A DNA stretch of 62,985 bases, taken from contig CADDZD010000006.1 of the NCBI GenBank assembly GCA_902812385.1, positions 1-62,985 of the forward strand, given 5' to 3'. The stretch comes from Clostridia bacterium (GTDB taxonomy: Bacteria; Bacillota; DSM-12270; Thermacetogeniales; Thermacetogeniaceae). Below, one piece after another: positions 33,326 to 40,699 of the stretch. The position numbers were made by a program, and so were the translations under genes. Positions within the stretch are counted from its first letter, which is position 1. Each line of letters starts with the position of its first letter. Under the pieces are notes generated by a model. It did no database searches. It was not told where the DNA came from and was given only the letters and a program-made list of their open reading frames with translations.

Positions 33326-34618
33326 ATGCCGGCAAGCGAGGAAGAAAAGCGGGCGCAGGAAGCCAGATCCAGAAGGTATGGGATAGGTATCAAGCCCGAC
33401 GGCAATGTGACCATGCCGGCGGAACACAAGCGCCGGTGGCCCAGCCTTACGGATGAGGACTACCTGGACCCCGTAAACTACCGCTACCCGTGCCCCAATG
33501 CCGAGCAGACCAGAGTGGCGGCAAGGTACTGGGGCCAGCCGGACAACCAGGAACAGTACACGGAAGCCGAGCGAGAGATTATATCCCGCCGGCTGGAAGA
33601 GAAAAAGAAGAAGTTTAAGATCGGCGAGTACGCCCAGGAGAACACCTTCGCGGTGACCCTGGCCAGCGACCTGGCCGGCCAGGTGCCCGAGTGGATACAG
33701 CTCCTCCCCTTCGGCCAGGTGCGGTCTGTCAAGGGGGACTTCACCGTGGACGAGGAAAGCATGTCCGAGATAATCAGCTACTTCAAGGCCAGGGGCAATG
33801 ATATTGTGATTGACTATGAGCACCAGACCCTGGACGGCGGCCAGGCCCCGGCGGCCGGGTGGATAAAAGAGCTTGAGGACCGGGGGCCGGACGGACTCTG
33901 GGCCAGAGTAGAATGGACGGGGCGGGCCAAGGAGTACTTGGCAAACAAGGAATACCGGTACCTGTCACCGGTGGTGCTGGTGCGCCGGGCAGACAACAAG
34001 GCCGTGGCCATCCACTCGGTGGCCCTGACGAATGCGCCGGCTATGTCCGGGGTGCGGCCGATAGTCAATAAACATGGCAAGGAGGATGATAAGATGCCCA
34101 AGTTTGTGGAAGAACTGGCCAGGTTGCTGGGGCTTACCGGCCAGCCGGACGAGGTGAAGCTGCTGGAAGCAGTGAAGGCCCTCAAGGACAAACCCCAACC
34201 CCCGGCCCACAAGGAGGTCCTGGAGCTTTTGGACCTCAAGGAGGATGCCGGGCTGGCGGAGGTCAAAGGCCGGGTGATTGCCTTGAAGAACCCGTCAGGC
34301 TACGTGCGGGTTGAAGAGTTCAAAGCCCTCCAGGACAAACTGGCCCAGCGGGAGCGCGACGAGCTGGTGGCTAGGGCGCTGGCGGAGGGCAAGATCACCC
34401 CGGCGCAGAAAGAGTGGGCCGAGCAGTACGCCCTGAAGGACCAGGAAGGGTTCAAGGCGTTCCTGGAGCAGGCCCCGCAAGTGGTGCCGCTCAAGCCGGC
34501 CCCCGGCGGCGGTCCCGGCAAGCCTGCCACAGCGGTGGACGACGTGCAGGCTCTAGTCAACAAGATGCTGGGCGTTTCTGATGAGGACTTTAAGAAATAC
34601 GGCGGCATGGAGGTGTAA
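33326..34618 (+). CDS. Mu gpI-like prohead protease with scaffold
   Basis: 430 residues. The Mu-like protease domain occupies ~105-255 (QLLPFGQVRSVKGDFTVD, IDYEHQTLDGG, EYRYLSPVVLVRR). The C-terminal part is helical and charged, a scaffold region that the protease should remove after shell assembly. The first ~100 residues form a basic leader (KRAQEARSRRYGIGIKPDG) not usual in Mu gpI. A ribosome site inside the gene could give a separate scaffold. Confidence 0.86.
   Translation: MPASEEEKRAQEARSRRYGIGIKPDGNVTMPAEHKRRWPSLTDEDYLDPVNYRYPCPNAEQTRVAARYWGQPDNQEQYTEAEREIISRRLEEKKKKFKIGEYAQENTFAVTLASDLAGQVPEWIQLLPFGQVRSVKGDFTVDEESMSEIISYFKARGNDIVIDYEHQTLDGGQAPAAGWIKELEDRGPDGLWARVEWTGRAKEYLANKEYRYLSPVVLVRRADNKAVAIHSVALTNAPAMSGVRPIVNKHGKEDDKMPKFVEELARLLGLTGQPDEVKLLEAVKALKDKPQPPAHKEVLELLDLKEDAGLAEVKGRVIALKNPSGYVRVEEFKALQDKLAQRERDELVARALAEGKITPAQKEWAEQYALKDQEGFKAFLEQAPQVVPLKPAPGGGPGKPATAVDDVQALVNKMLGVSDEDFKKYGGMEV
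34094..34618 (+). CDS. Nested scaffold protein (Mu gpZ-like internal start)
   Basis: In frame with the protease gene. AAGGAGG (34079-34085) stands nine bases before ATG 34094, giving a 174-residue product (MPKFVEELARLLG...) that equals the helical C-terminal scaffold. Mu uses the same trick for gpZ within gpI. Product not proved; the ribosome site is the evidence. Confidence 0.6.
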   Translation: MPKFVEELARLLGLTGQPDEVKLLEAVKALKDKPQPPAHKEVLELLDLKEDAGLAEVKGRVIALKNPSGYVRVEEFKALQDKLAQRERDELVARALAEGKITPAQKEWAEQYALKDQEGFKAFLEQAPQVVPLKPAPGGGPGKPATAVDDVQALVNKMLGVSDEDFKKYGGMEV

Positions 34619-34621
34619 CGG

Positions 34622-35140
34622 ATGGCAGCGTTAACCCAGGACCGGAATACGACCAGGAAGGCGGGCGGCCAGGCGGCCTATCCCGTGGCGGCCGGCGTGA
34701 AGATCTACGCCGGGGCCATGGTCTGCCTGAACGCCAGCGGCTACGCGGTGCCGGCTGCGGATATAGCCGGGCTGAAGTTCGTGGGGGTTTCCCGCCAATA
34801 CGTGGACAATACCAACGGGGCCAACGGTGCCCAGACGGTACTGGTCTGGAAAGAGGGAGTCTTCGACTTCGAGGCCAGCGGCATGACCGCAGCGGACGTG
34901 GGCAAGCCGGTCTTCGTGAGCGACGACCAGACGGTGGCCCTATCCACCACCAATGCCGTGGGGTGCGGCATCATTACCGAGGTGGAATCGGCAACCAAGG
35001 TCTGGATTGACATTGCGGAGGCCAACCGGAGGACGGCCCAGGCGCAGGCCAACAGCATTGCCGCCGACGTGGCCGGGATTGTGGCGGACTTCAATGCCCT
35101 GCTGGCGAAGCTGAAGGCCGCCGGCATCATGGCATCTTAG
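34622..35140 (+). CDS. Capsid decoration/cement-like protein
   Basis: 172 residues. Residues ~1-125 have the small beta-barrel pattern of phage decoration proteins (AAYPVAAGVKIYAGAMVCLNASGYAVPAAD...FVGVSRQY...VWKEGVFDFEASGM). A helical tail rich in alanine follows (AQANSIAADVAGIVADFNALLAKLKAAG). Located between protease and capsid, as expected. Confidence 0.72.
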   Translation: MAALTQDRNTTRKAGGQAAYPVAAGVKIYAGAMVCLNASGYAVPAADIAGLKFVGVSRQYVDNTNGANGAQTVLVWKEGVFDFEASGMTAADVGKPVFVSDDQTVALSTTNAVGCGIITEVESATKVWIDIAEANRRTAQAQANSIAADVAGIVADFNALLAKLKAAGIMAS

Positions 35141-35152
35141 GAGGGATAAAGG

Positions 35153-36046
35153 ATGATTGTTAACCAGGCGACCCTGCAGAGCATTTACCGGAGCTTTAAG
35201 ACCATTTTCAATAAGGCGTTCGAGAATACCCAGCCAGTTTACCCGCGCATTGCCACCGAGGTTCCTTCCTCCACCCGCGAGGAGGAATACAAGTGGCTGG
35301 GTAAGGTCCCGCGCATGCGGGAGTGGATCGGCGACCGGGTGATCCAAAACCTGGCCGCCCATGGGTACACCATCAAAAACCGCGATTGGGAAGCGACCGT
35401 GGCGGTGGACCGGAACGACATCGAGGACGACGCCATCGGTGTTTACACTCCCCTGATCCAAGCCCTGGCCCAGTCGGCGGCCCTGCACCCTGACGAGCTG
35501 GTGTTTGAGCTTCTGGTCAACGGCTTCACCCAGAAGTGCTATGACGGACAGCCGTTTTTCGCGGCCGAACACGTGGACGGCAACCAGCCTCCGCAGTCCA
35601 ATGTCAGTACGGCGAAGCTCTCCGCCGCGTCTTACGCGGCTGCCAGGGCAGCCATGATGAGTTTTAAGGACGAGCACGGCCGGCCGTTGAAAATCGTCCC
35701 CAACCTGCTGGTAGTGGCCCCGGCCAACGAAGAAACGGCTCGGAAAATCCTGATGGCTGAAACAGATGCCACCGGCGCGACAAACCCCTGGCGGGGCACC
35801 GCCGAGCTGCTGGTGGCTCCCGAACTGGCAGGCAATGACAATATGTGGTTCCTGCTGGATGTGAGCAAACCGATTAAGCCCCTCATCTTCCAAAGGCGCA
35901 GAGCGCCGCAGTTTGTGGCCAAGGACCAGCCCGATGACGAGAACGTCTTCATGAAGAAGGAATTCCTCTACGGCGTGGATAGCCGCGACAATGCCGGCTA
36001 TGGCTTGTGGCAACTGGCCTACGGTTCCACCGGCACTGCGGCGTAA
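35153..36046 (+). CDS. Major capsid protein (Mu gpT-like)
   Basis: 297 residues, typical size. Contains MuT-family motifs: YKWLGKVPRMREWIGDRV, VDRNDIEDDAIG, and VPNLLVVAP in the middle. HK97-like fold is expected. AGGAGG precedes ATG 35153. Confidence 0.92.
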   Translation: MIVNQATLQSIYRSFKTIFNKAFENTQPVYPRIATEVPSSTREEEYKWLGKVPRMREWIGDRVIQNLAAHGYTIKNRDWEATVAVDRNDIEDDAIGVYTPLIQALAQSAALHPDELVFELLVNGFTQKCYDGQPFFAAEHVDGNQPPQSNVSTAKLSAASYAAARAAMMSFKDEHGRPLKIVPNLLVVAPANEETARKILMAETDATGATNPWRGTAELLVAPELAGNDNMWFLLDVSKPIKPLIFQRRRAPQFVAKDQPDDENVFMKKEFLYGVDSRDNAGYGLWQLAYGSTGTAA

Positions 36047-36059
36047 GGGGTGACGGCGG

Positions 36060-36407
36060 ATGATTCGGATAACGAGCAAGGTTGATGGGTACCGGCGGTG
36101 CGGGGTCCTTCACCCCGCCCGCCCTACCGAATACCCGGACGACAGATTTAGCGCCGAGGAACTGGCGGTGCTACAGGCTGACCCGCTCCTGACGGTGGAA
36201 GTGGAGCCCGACCGGGTGGATGCCAGGACGGTGGGATACCTGGACCCTGTGGGCCTGCAGGAAATGACCGTAGCCCAATTAAAAAAGCTGGCTGCCGATA
36301 TGGAGCTGGAAGTCCCGGAGAAGGCCACTAAAAAGCAGTTGATTGCGCTGATTTGCAAGGAGCCGGTGATGGTGGATGACGAGGCTGCTGCGGGGGCTGC
36401 TGAATGA
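36060..36407 (+). CDS. Head-tail region protein with SAP-like segment
   Basis: 115 residues. The N-terminal half resembles Mu-like HI1506-type proteins (YRRCGVLHPARPTEYPDDRFSAEELAVLQADPLLTV); the C-terminal half has a helix-extended-helix SAP/Rho-N-like motif (MTVAQLKKLAADMELEVPEKATKKQLIALIC). ATGATG links it to the next gene. Confidence 0.72.
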   Translation: MIRITSKVDGYRRCGVLHPARPTEYPDDRFSAEELAVLQADPLLTVEVEPDRVDARTVGYLDPVGLQEMTVAQLKKLAADMELEVPEKATKKQLIALICKEPVMVDDEAAAGAAE

Positions 36408-36829
36408 TGTACTGCACCCTGGATGACCTGAAAAAGCAAGTAGCAGAGCCCGTCCTGGTCGAACTGACCGACGACGAAGGCCTGGGGACTATAAATACAG
36501 AACGGGTGGGCCGGGCCATCGAAGATGCCACCGACCTGATCAACTCTTACGCTGCAGCCCGGTACCCGACGCCTTTGAACCCGGTACCGGGGGTGATCAG
36601 GAAGATTGCCGTGGACATCGCCCTATATAACCTGTTTTCCCGGCGGGGCTACAACGAGGAGAGCGCCGACAAGTCGGTGGTGGACCGGTACAAGGCTGCC
36701 CTGACCTTCCTGGAGCAGTTGGCTAAGGGGTTGGTAAGCATCGGCGTGAGCCAGCCGCCGGCGGAAGGCGGCGCGGCGATTCATTCCGGCGGCCGAATAT
36801 TCAGCCGGGACACCATGAGGGGTTGGTAA
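36404..36829 (+). CDS. DUF1320 head-completion protein (Mu gp36-like)
   Basis: 141 residues with the family pattern YCTLDDLKKQV...AIEDATDLINSYAAARYPTPL...VDIALYNLFSRRG. Mu gp36-type proteins connect head and tail. It overlaps the previous gene by four bases. Confidence 0.88.
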   Translation: MMYCTLDDLKKQVAEPVLVELTDDEGLGTINTERVGRAIEDATDLINSYAAARYPTPLNPVPGVIRKIAVDIALYNLFSRRGYNEESADKSVVDRYKAALTFLEQLAKGLVSIGVSQPPAEGGAAIHSGGRIFSRDTMRGW

Positions 36830-36830
36830 G

Positions 36831-37316
36831 ATGGCGCGGGAGGGCCTTCAAATCCAGGGCGACTTTCTGGCGGTGGAACGCCGGCTGGAACGCCTGGCCA
36901 TGGTCAACTTCACTGCCATCCACCGGGAGATAGGCGAGTATATCCTGGGAACGGTCCACGACCGCTTCAAAAAGGGCGAGGGGCCGGACGGCAAGAAGTG
37001 GCCTGCGTCCTACCGGGCCAAGGCGGAGGGCGGCCAGACCCTGGTGGATACCAGACACTTTCAAAACAGCTTTGACTACCGCGAAAGACCTGACCGGGTG
37101 GACGTTGGTACCAACTGGCCTTACGCCAGGGTCCACCAGGAGGGGCGCGTTATCAAACCCCGCATGGCCAGGGCGCTGCGCTTTCGGATTGGCGACCAGT
37201 GGGCGGTGAAGAAGCAAGTCAAGATACCGGCCAGGCCGGTGCTGGGGCTTAATAATGAGGACCAGGCCGAGATCAGGGAAATTGTGGCCGAGGCCATTAG
37301 GAGGGCGATTGAATGA
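36831..37316 (+). CDS. Phage virion morphogenesis protein (gpG-like tail completion)
   Basis: 161 residues. Family motifs: YILGTVHDRFKKGEGPDGKKWPAS...TRHFQNSFDYRERPDRVDVGTNWPYARVHQEGRVIKPR. These proteins stabilise and complete the neck or tail. The gene overlaps the next one by four bases. Confidence 0.86.
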   Translation: MAREGLQIQGDFLAVERRLERLAMVNFTAIHREIGEYILGTVHDRFKKGEGPDGKKWPASYRAKAEGGQTLVDTRHFQNSFDYRERPDRVDVGTNWPYARVHQEGRVIKPRMARALRFRIGDQWAVKKQVKIPARPVLGLNNEDQAEIREIVAEAIRRAIE

Positions 37317-37840
37317 TTGCCCAATGCAAACAATACCTGGCCCAGAAACTGCAGGCGGCCGGGATTAACGCAATTTATCAGACCGCTGAAGACAGCCAGA
37401 AACATCACGCTCTCCCCTACGCACTGGTGTCGGCCAGCATGGACCTGCTTTCCCGGCAGGAGCGCCTGGAATACAGCCCCCAACGGGTGGCCATGGAAGA
37501 CGACTTGGTAAATGGAGTGCGCCGGGTGCGGTGGCGGACGCATAAGAGGCACCTGCAGCTCCGGGTGGCCATCGTCCACCGGACCGAGGCGGAAGCCGAG
37601 GGAGTACTGACGACATTCCTGGCCAGCCTGGATCGCAGGTTTCTGGACGCCAGCGGAAACGCCGTTCTTATTAACGCTGAGATGGCCAGCCGTGAGGATG
37701 ACGGGAGCCTCCTGCGCAACCAGGCGGGAGCGGAGGCGATAGTGTTCTTTGAGGGTGGAGTGTACCGGGACGAGGAGCTACCCCTTTTCAATGTGCCGGG
37801 CACCATGGCGCTGGAAAATGAAGTGACAGAGGAGGTTTAG
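37313..37840 (+). CDS. Tail terminator-like protein (Mu gp37-like position)
   Basis: 175 residues, no sharp motif, but layout and place match Mu gp37 (DUF1834-type) proteins: an N-terminal helix, RTEAEAEGVLTTFLASL in the middle and beta strands toward the end. Likely caps the tail tube. Confidence 0.65.
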   Translation: MIAQCKQYLAQKLQAAGINAIYQTAEDSQKHHALPYALVSASMDLLSRQERLEYSPQRVAMEDDLVNGVRRVRWRTHKRHLQLRVAIVHRTEAEAEGVLTTFLASLDRRFLDASGNAVLINAEMASREDDGSLLRNQAGAEAIVFFEGGVYRDEELPLFNVPGTMALENEVTEEV

Positions 37841-37842
37841 CA

Positions 37843-38061
37843 ATGGCCAGGGATAAGGACAAAAGCATAGATGAAACAGTTCGCCCTCCTGTTGAGGGAA
37901 AAACGATTGAAGAATTGGCGGCCGCAAGCGGGACGCCGGCCTGGGCCTTTGAAGGCCTGAAGGTCCGGCAGAACTGGGCCGCCGGCAAGGTAGTAACCGA
38001 AGAAGAGTACCAGAAGGCCCTGAAGGACTTTTTGGCCGGGCCGCTGGTAAAGAAGGGGTGA
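37843..38061 (+). CDS. Small tail-region protein (Mu gp38-like position)
   Basis: 72 residues, charged and helical (WAFEGLKVRQNWAAGKVVTEEEYQKALKDFLAGP). Directly before the sheath gene, the place of Mu gp38/DUF2635 proteins. The function of that family is unknown. GAGGTTTAGCA precedes the ATG. Confidence 0.65.
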   Translation: MARDKDKSIDETVRPPVEGKTIEELAAASGTPAWAFEGLKVRQNWAAGKVVTEEEYQKALKDFLAGPLVKKG

Positions 38062-38068
38062 TTGATTG

Positions 38069-39466
38069 ATGGCTACCCTGCCAGATGTAAGTATATCCAT
38101 TCTGGATGGCGGCCTGGGGCTGGTGAGCCCCGGAGCGGCCGGAGTGCATGCCAAGGTCGGCGTATGTTCCGCCGGTACGGTTAACCAGATTGTGGGTATT
38201 TCTGACCCGAGCAAAATCAAAGACCTGTTCGGTACCGGGCCGCTGGCCAACGCCCTGGGCGACAGCTTCCAGGCGGGCAGCAAGGTGGTCTATGCAGTGC
38301 GGGCCAATGGGGATATAGCCGGAACTATTGGCACCATCACCTCCACCAAGACCGGCACCGGCAACATGACCGCCGCCGGTAGCCCGCTGGACGCCTATCA
38401 GGTGCAGGTGAAGATCGCCGACCCCGGCGGGTTAAATGCAGCCTCATTCCGTTACAGCCTGGACGGGGGCGATACCTGGAGCGGAAAGCTGACAGTGCAG
38501 GCGTCATACGCCATCCCGGACACGGGGATCACGTTAAACTTCACCGAGGATGCAGTGAACCCGGAAAACAGCTTCAAGGCCGGCGATCTGTACCAGTTCA
38601 ATACCACAGCGCCCGAGGCCAGCGTATCCAGTGTCCAGGCGGCGGTCCAAGCCCTGCTGGATTCCGCCTACGAGTTTGAGTTTATTCACGTGGTGGGCGA
38701 ATCGGACGCCGCCATGTGGACGGCTCTTTCCAGCCTGGCCAGCATGGCGGAGAGCAAGTTCCGCTATATTCATTTCCTGGCCGAGGCCGCCGGACCGGCA
38801 GCCACCGACACGGTAGACACCTGGGTAAACGCGCGGGTCACCGAGGCCCAGAACTTCGCTTCCACCAGGGTGGCGGTCTGTGCCGCCAGGGGCGAAGTGA
38901 TTGACCTCCTGACCGGCAGGCAGGTGGAGCGGAACCTGGCAGGCATCTACGCCGGCTGGGTGAGTTCCTGCAAGATACAAAAGAGCCCCGGCGAGGTGGC
39001 CCTGGGCGCTGTTCCCGGCATTGTGCGGCTGCTGCCTGACGGTTTGAATGATGCACATATCCTGGCGCTAGACGAGGCGCGATATGTTACCTTCAGGCAG
39101 TATATTGGCATGGCTGGCTTTTATGTGACCAATGGGCGGATGATGGCTCCGGAGGTCAGCGACTTCCGCTACGTTGAGTTGCGCAGGGTGATGGATAAGG
39201 CCTGCGCTCAAGTAAGGATGGCGGCGCTCCGGCACGAGCACAGCGAGGCCACGCCGGCGGGAATTGACGCCTTGGAAGGCGACCTGACGGCACCCCTGGA
39301 CATCATGACCGGTGCGGGAGAGATCATGGCCGGCCGGGTGGTGATCCCCAGGGACCAGGACGTGATCGCCACTTCCACCCTGCGGGTTAAGGTGCGGATC
39401 GTGCCGGTGCCCATCATGCGCTGGATTGAAGTCGAAATGGGGTTTGAGAACCCCTTCCAGGCTTAG
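38069..39466 (+). CDS. Contractile tail sheath protein (Mu gpL-like)
   Basis: 465 residues. Early segment DVSISILDGGLGLVSPGAAG and the GTIGTITSTKTG insertion, then the conserved C-terminal core (VEGRMMAPEVSDFRYVELRRVMDKA-type segment and TSTLRVKVRIVPV) identify a phage sheath. This makes the virion a myovirus. ATG 38069 is preferred over TTG 38066. Confidence 0.9.
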   Translation: MATLPDVSISILDGGLGLVSPGAAGVHAKVGVCSAGTVNQIVGISDPSKIKDLFGTGPLANALGDSFQAGSKVVYAVRANGDIAGTIGTITSTKTGTGNMTAAGSPLDAYQVQVKIADPGGLNAASFRYSLDGGDTWSGKLTVQASYAIPDTGITLNFTEDAVNPENSFKAGDLYQFNTTAPEASVSSVQAAVQALLDSAYEFEFIHVVGESDAAMWTALSSLASMAESKFRYIHFLAEAAGPAATDTVDTWVNARVTEAQNFASTRVAVCAARGEVIDLLTGRQVERNLAGIYAGWVSSCKIQKSPGEVALGAVPGIVRLLPDGLNDAHILALDEARYVTFRQYIGMAGFYVTNGRMMAPEVSDFRYVELRRVMDKACAQVRMAALRHEHSEATPAGIDALEGDLTAPLDIMTGAGEIMAGRVVIPRDQDVIATSTLRVKVRIVPVPIMRWIEVEMGFENPFQA

Positions 39467-39479
39467 GAGGTGAACCGGG

Positions 39480-39911
39480 GTGATTAACGGCAAGCGCTAT
39501 GGCTGGGAGGACATCACCATCAACCTGCCCCACGGCCCTCTTCTGGACGTGGAAAGCATCGAGTACAGCGACAAGCAAGACAAAGAAGGCATCTACGGAC
39601 GAGGCTCCCTCCCGCGCGGCTACGGGGTGGGCAACTACGAGGGCGAGGGTAAGCTGACTTTGAAGCGCGAGGAGTTCAATCGCCTGGTGGATTACGCCAA
39701 GGCACAGAAGCGCAGCCTTTACCGGTTGCCGCCTTTCAACATTTCAGTCAGCTACGCCAATGAAGATGAGCCGATCACGACCGACAGAATCAAGGGCGTC
39801 ACGTTCACGGAAACGAGTACCAGCATCAGCCAGGGGGACACCAGCGTGAACGTGGAGCTGAGTTTTATCATCCTGAACGGCATTGAATGGGGCGGCCTGG
39901 GGCCGAGCTAA
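39480..39911 (+). CDS. Tail tube protein
   Basis: 143 residues, beta-rich with motifs GRGSLPRGYGVGNYEGEGKLTLKREEF and TSISQGDTSVNVELSFIILNGI, as in tail tube proteins that follow the sheath gene. Starts with GTG 39480 after AGGAGGTG. Confidence 0.85.
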   Translation: MINGKRYGWEDITINLPHGPLLDVESIEYSDKQDKEGIYGRGSLPRGYGVGNYEGEGKLTLKREEFNRLVDYAKAQKRSLYRLPPFNISVSYANEDEPITTDRIKGVTFTETSTSISQGDTSVNVELSFIILNGIEWGGLGPS

Positions 39912-39923
39912 GGAGGGTGAGTT

Positions 39924-40250
39924 ATGAGACCTAACGAAGAGCAAGTGCAGGCATGGAAGTCCCAATACGGTGATGTATACGAGCTGACGGGGGAAACAGA
40001 AGACGGTTCCCAAACATATTACTTCATCTTCAGGAAACCGGGCCGGGCGGCCTTAAGCCGTTTTGCCAAGCAGGTCATGAGCGATGCCTTGAAGGCCATG
40101 CACAACCTGGTTTTTGACTGCCTTCTCTTCCCCGATCAGGACGAGGTGCGCAAGCTGTTCGAGGAGAAGCCGGGCATGGCCATCTCTGTGGGCAGCGAGC
40201 TGCAAAAGATCGTAGGCACCAATCAAGATTTTTTCGTGAAGCGGTTGTAA
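39924..40250 (+). CDS. Tail assembly chaperone, short form
   Basis: 108 residues, product of normal decoding. It lies between tube and tape-measure genes, the place of the gpG-type chaperone. Its 3' end carries a slippery heptamer (40229-40235) that yields the longer form. AGGAGG precedes ATG 39924. Confidence 0.82.
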   Translation: MRPNEEQVQAWKSQYGDVYELTGETEDGSQTYYFIFRKPGRAALSRFAKQVMSDALKAMHNLVFDCLLFPDQDEVRKLFEEKPGMAISVGSELQKIVGTNQDFFVKRL

Positions 40251-40462
40251 GGCGACTGGAGGCGTTAAAGCAGGACGGCCTGGGCCAGACGGATCTGCTT
40301 ATTTCCCTTCACTTCGGGCTATCCGACAAAGAAGTAGCCGACTTGAATGATGAGGAATACGTGGAGTTAGCTGCCCAGGCCTATTTCCTGGAGGAGCGGG
40401 AAGCCGAGCTGGTGAAGCTGGGAGTACTCAAGGCTCTTGGGGAGATTTTCCGGAGGCGCTAG
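39924..40462 (+). CDS. Tail assembly chaperone, -1 frameshift fusion
   Basis: A slip from frame 0 to -1 at T TTT TTC (40229-40235) joins the first 104 codons to 75 more (REAVVRRLEALKQDGLGQTD...LGEIFRRR) ending at 40462. The result, 179 residues, is the equivalent of the lambda G-T fusion that binds the tape measure. The second frame has no start codon or ribosome site of its own. That frameshift is inferred; no protein data are available. Confidence 0.75.
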
Positions 40463-40646
40463 GCTTCCGGCCGGCTTCGTCCCAGCCTTCTTTGAACGCC
40501 TTGCCCCACGCGGCGGCGACTTCGCCCATGGACGTTAGGAGCAAAGCCAAAAGCGGCGGGCCGAACCGGATGGCCGCCCAGATTAGCGCCAGCAAGGTCC
40601 CGATACCGAAGAAGAAAAAGAACGTGCCGAGAAACCCAAAATACAC
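40428..40646 (-). CDS. Counter-transcribed small membrane protein (moron)
   Basis: 72 residues on the strand opposite to all late genes. Two hydrophobic segments (FGFLGTFFFFFGIGTLLALIWAA and FGPPLLALLLTSMG), then a Lys/Ser-rich tail. GTG 40646 has AGAGGTGAG in front and a near-consensus promoter 22 bases upstream. The end overlaps the frameshift extension of the chaperone. Such independently promoted genes often act in the lysogen, for example in superinfection exclusion; that role is a guess. Confidence 0.68.
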   Translation of the reverse strand: MYFGFLGTFFFFFGIGTLLALIWAAIRFGPPLLALLLTSMGEVAAAWGKAFKEGWDEAGRKPSASGKSPQEP

Positions 40647-40667
40647 TTTTTCTCACCTCTAAGTTAA

Positions 40668-40696
40668 ATTTTAGTCCTTGCCGGAGGGGGTGTCAA
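40668..40696 (-). promoter_or_regulatory. Sigma-A promoter of the moron gene
   Basis: On the minus strand: TTGACA (40696-40691), 17-base spacer, TAAAAT (40673-40668). The -35 touches the ribosome-binding region of the tape-measure gene on the other strand. Confidence 0.75.
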
Positions 40697-40699
40697 TGA

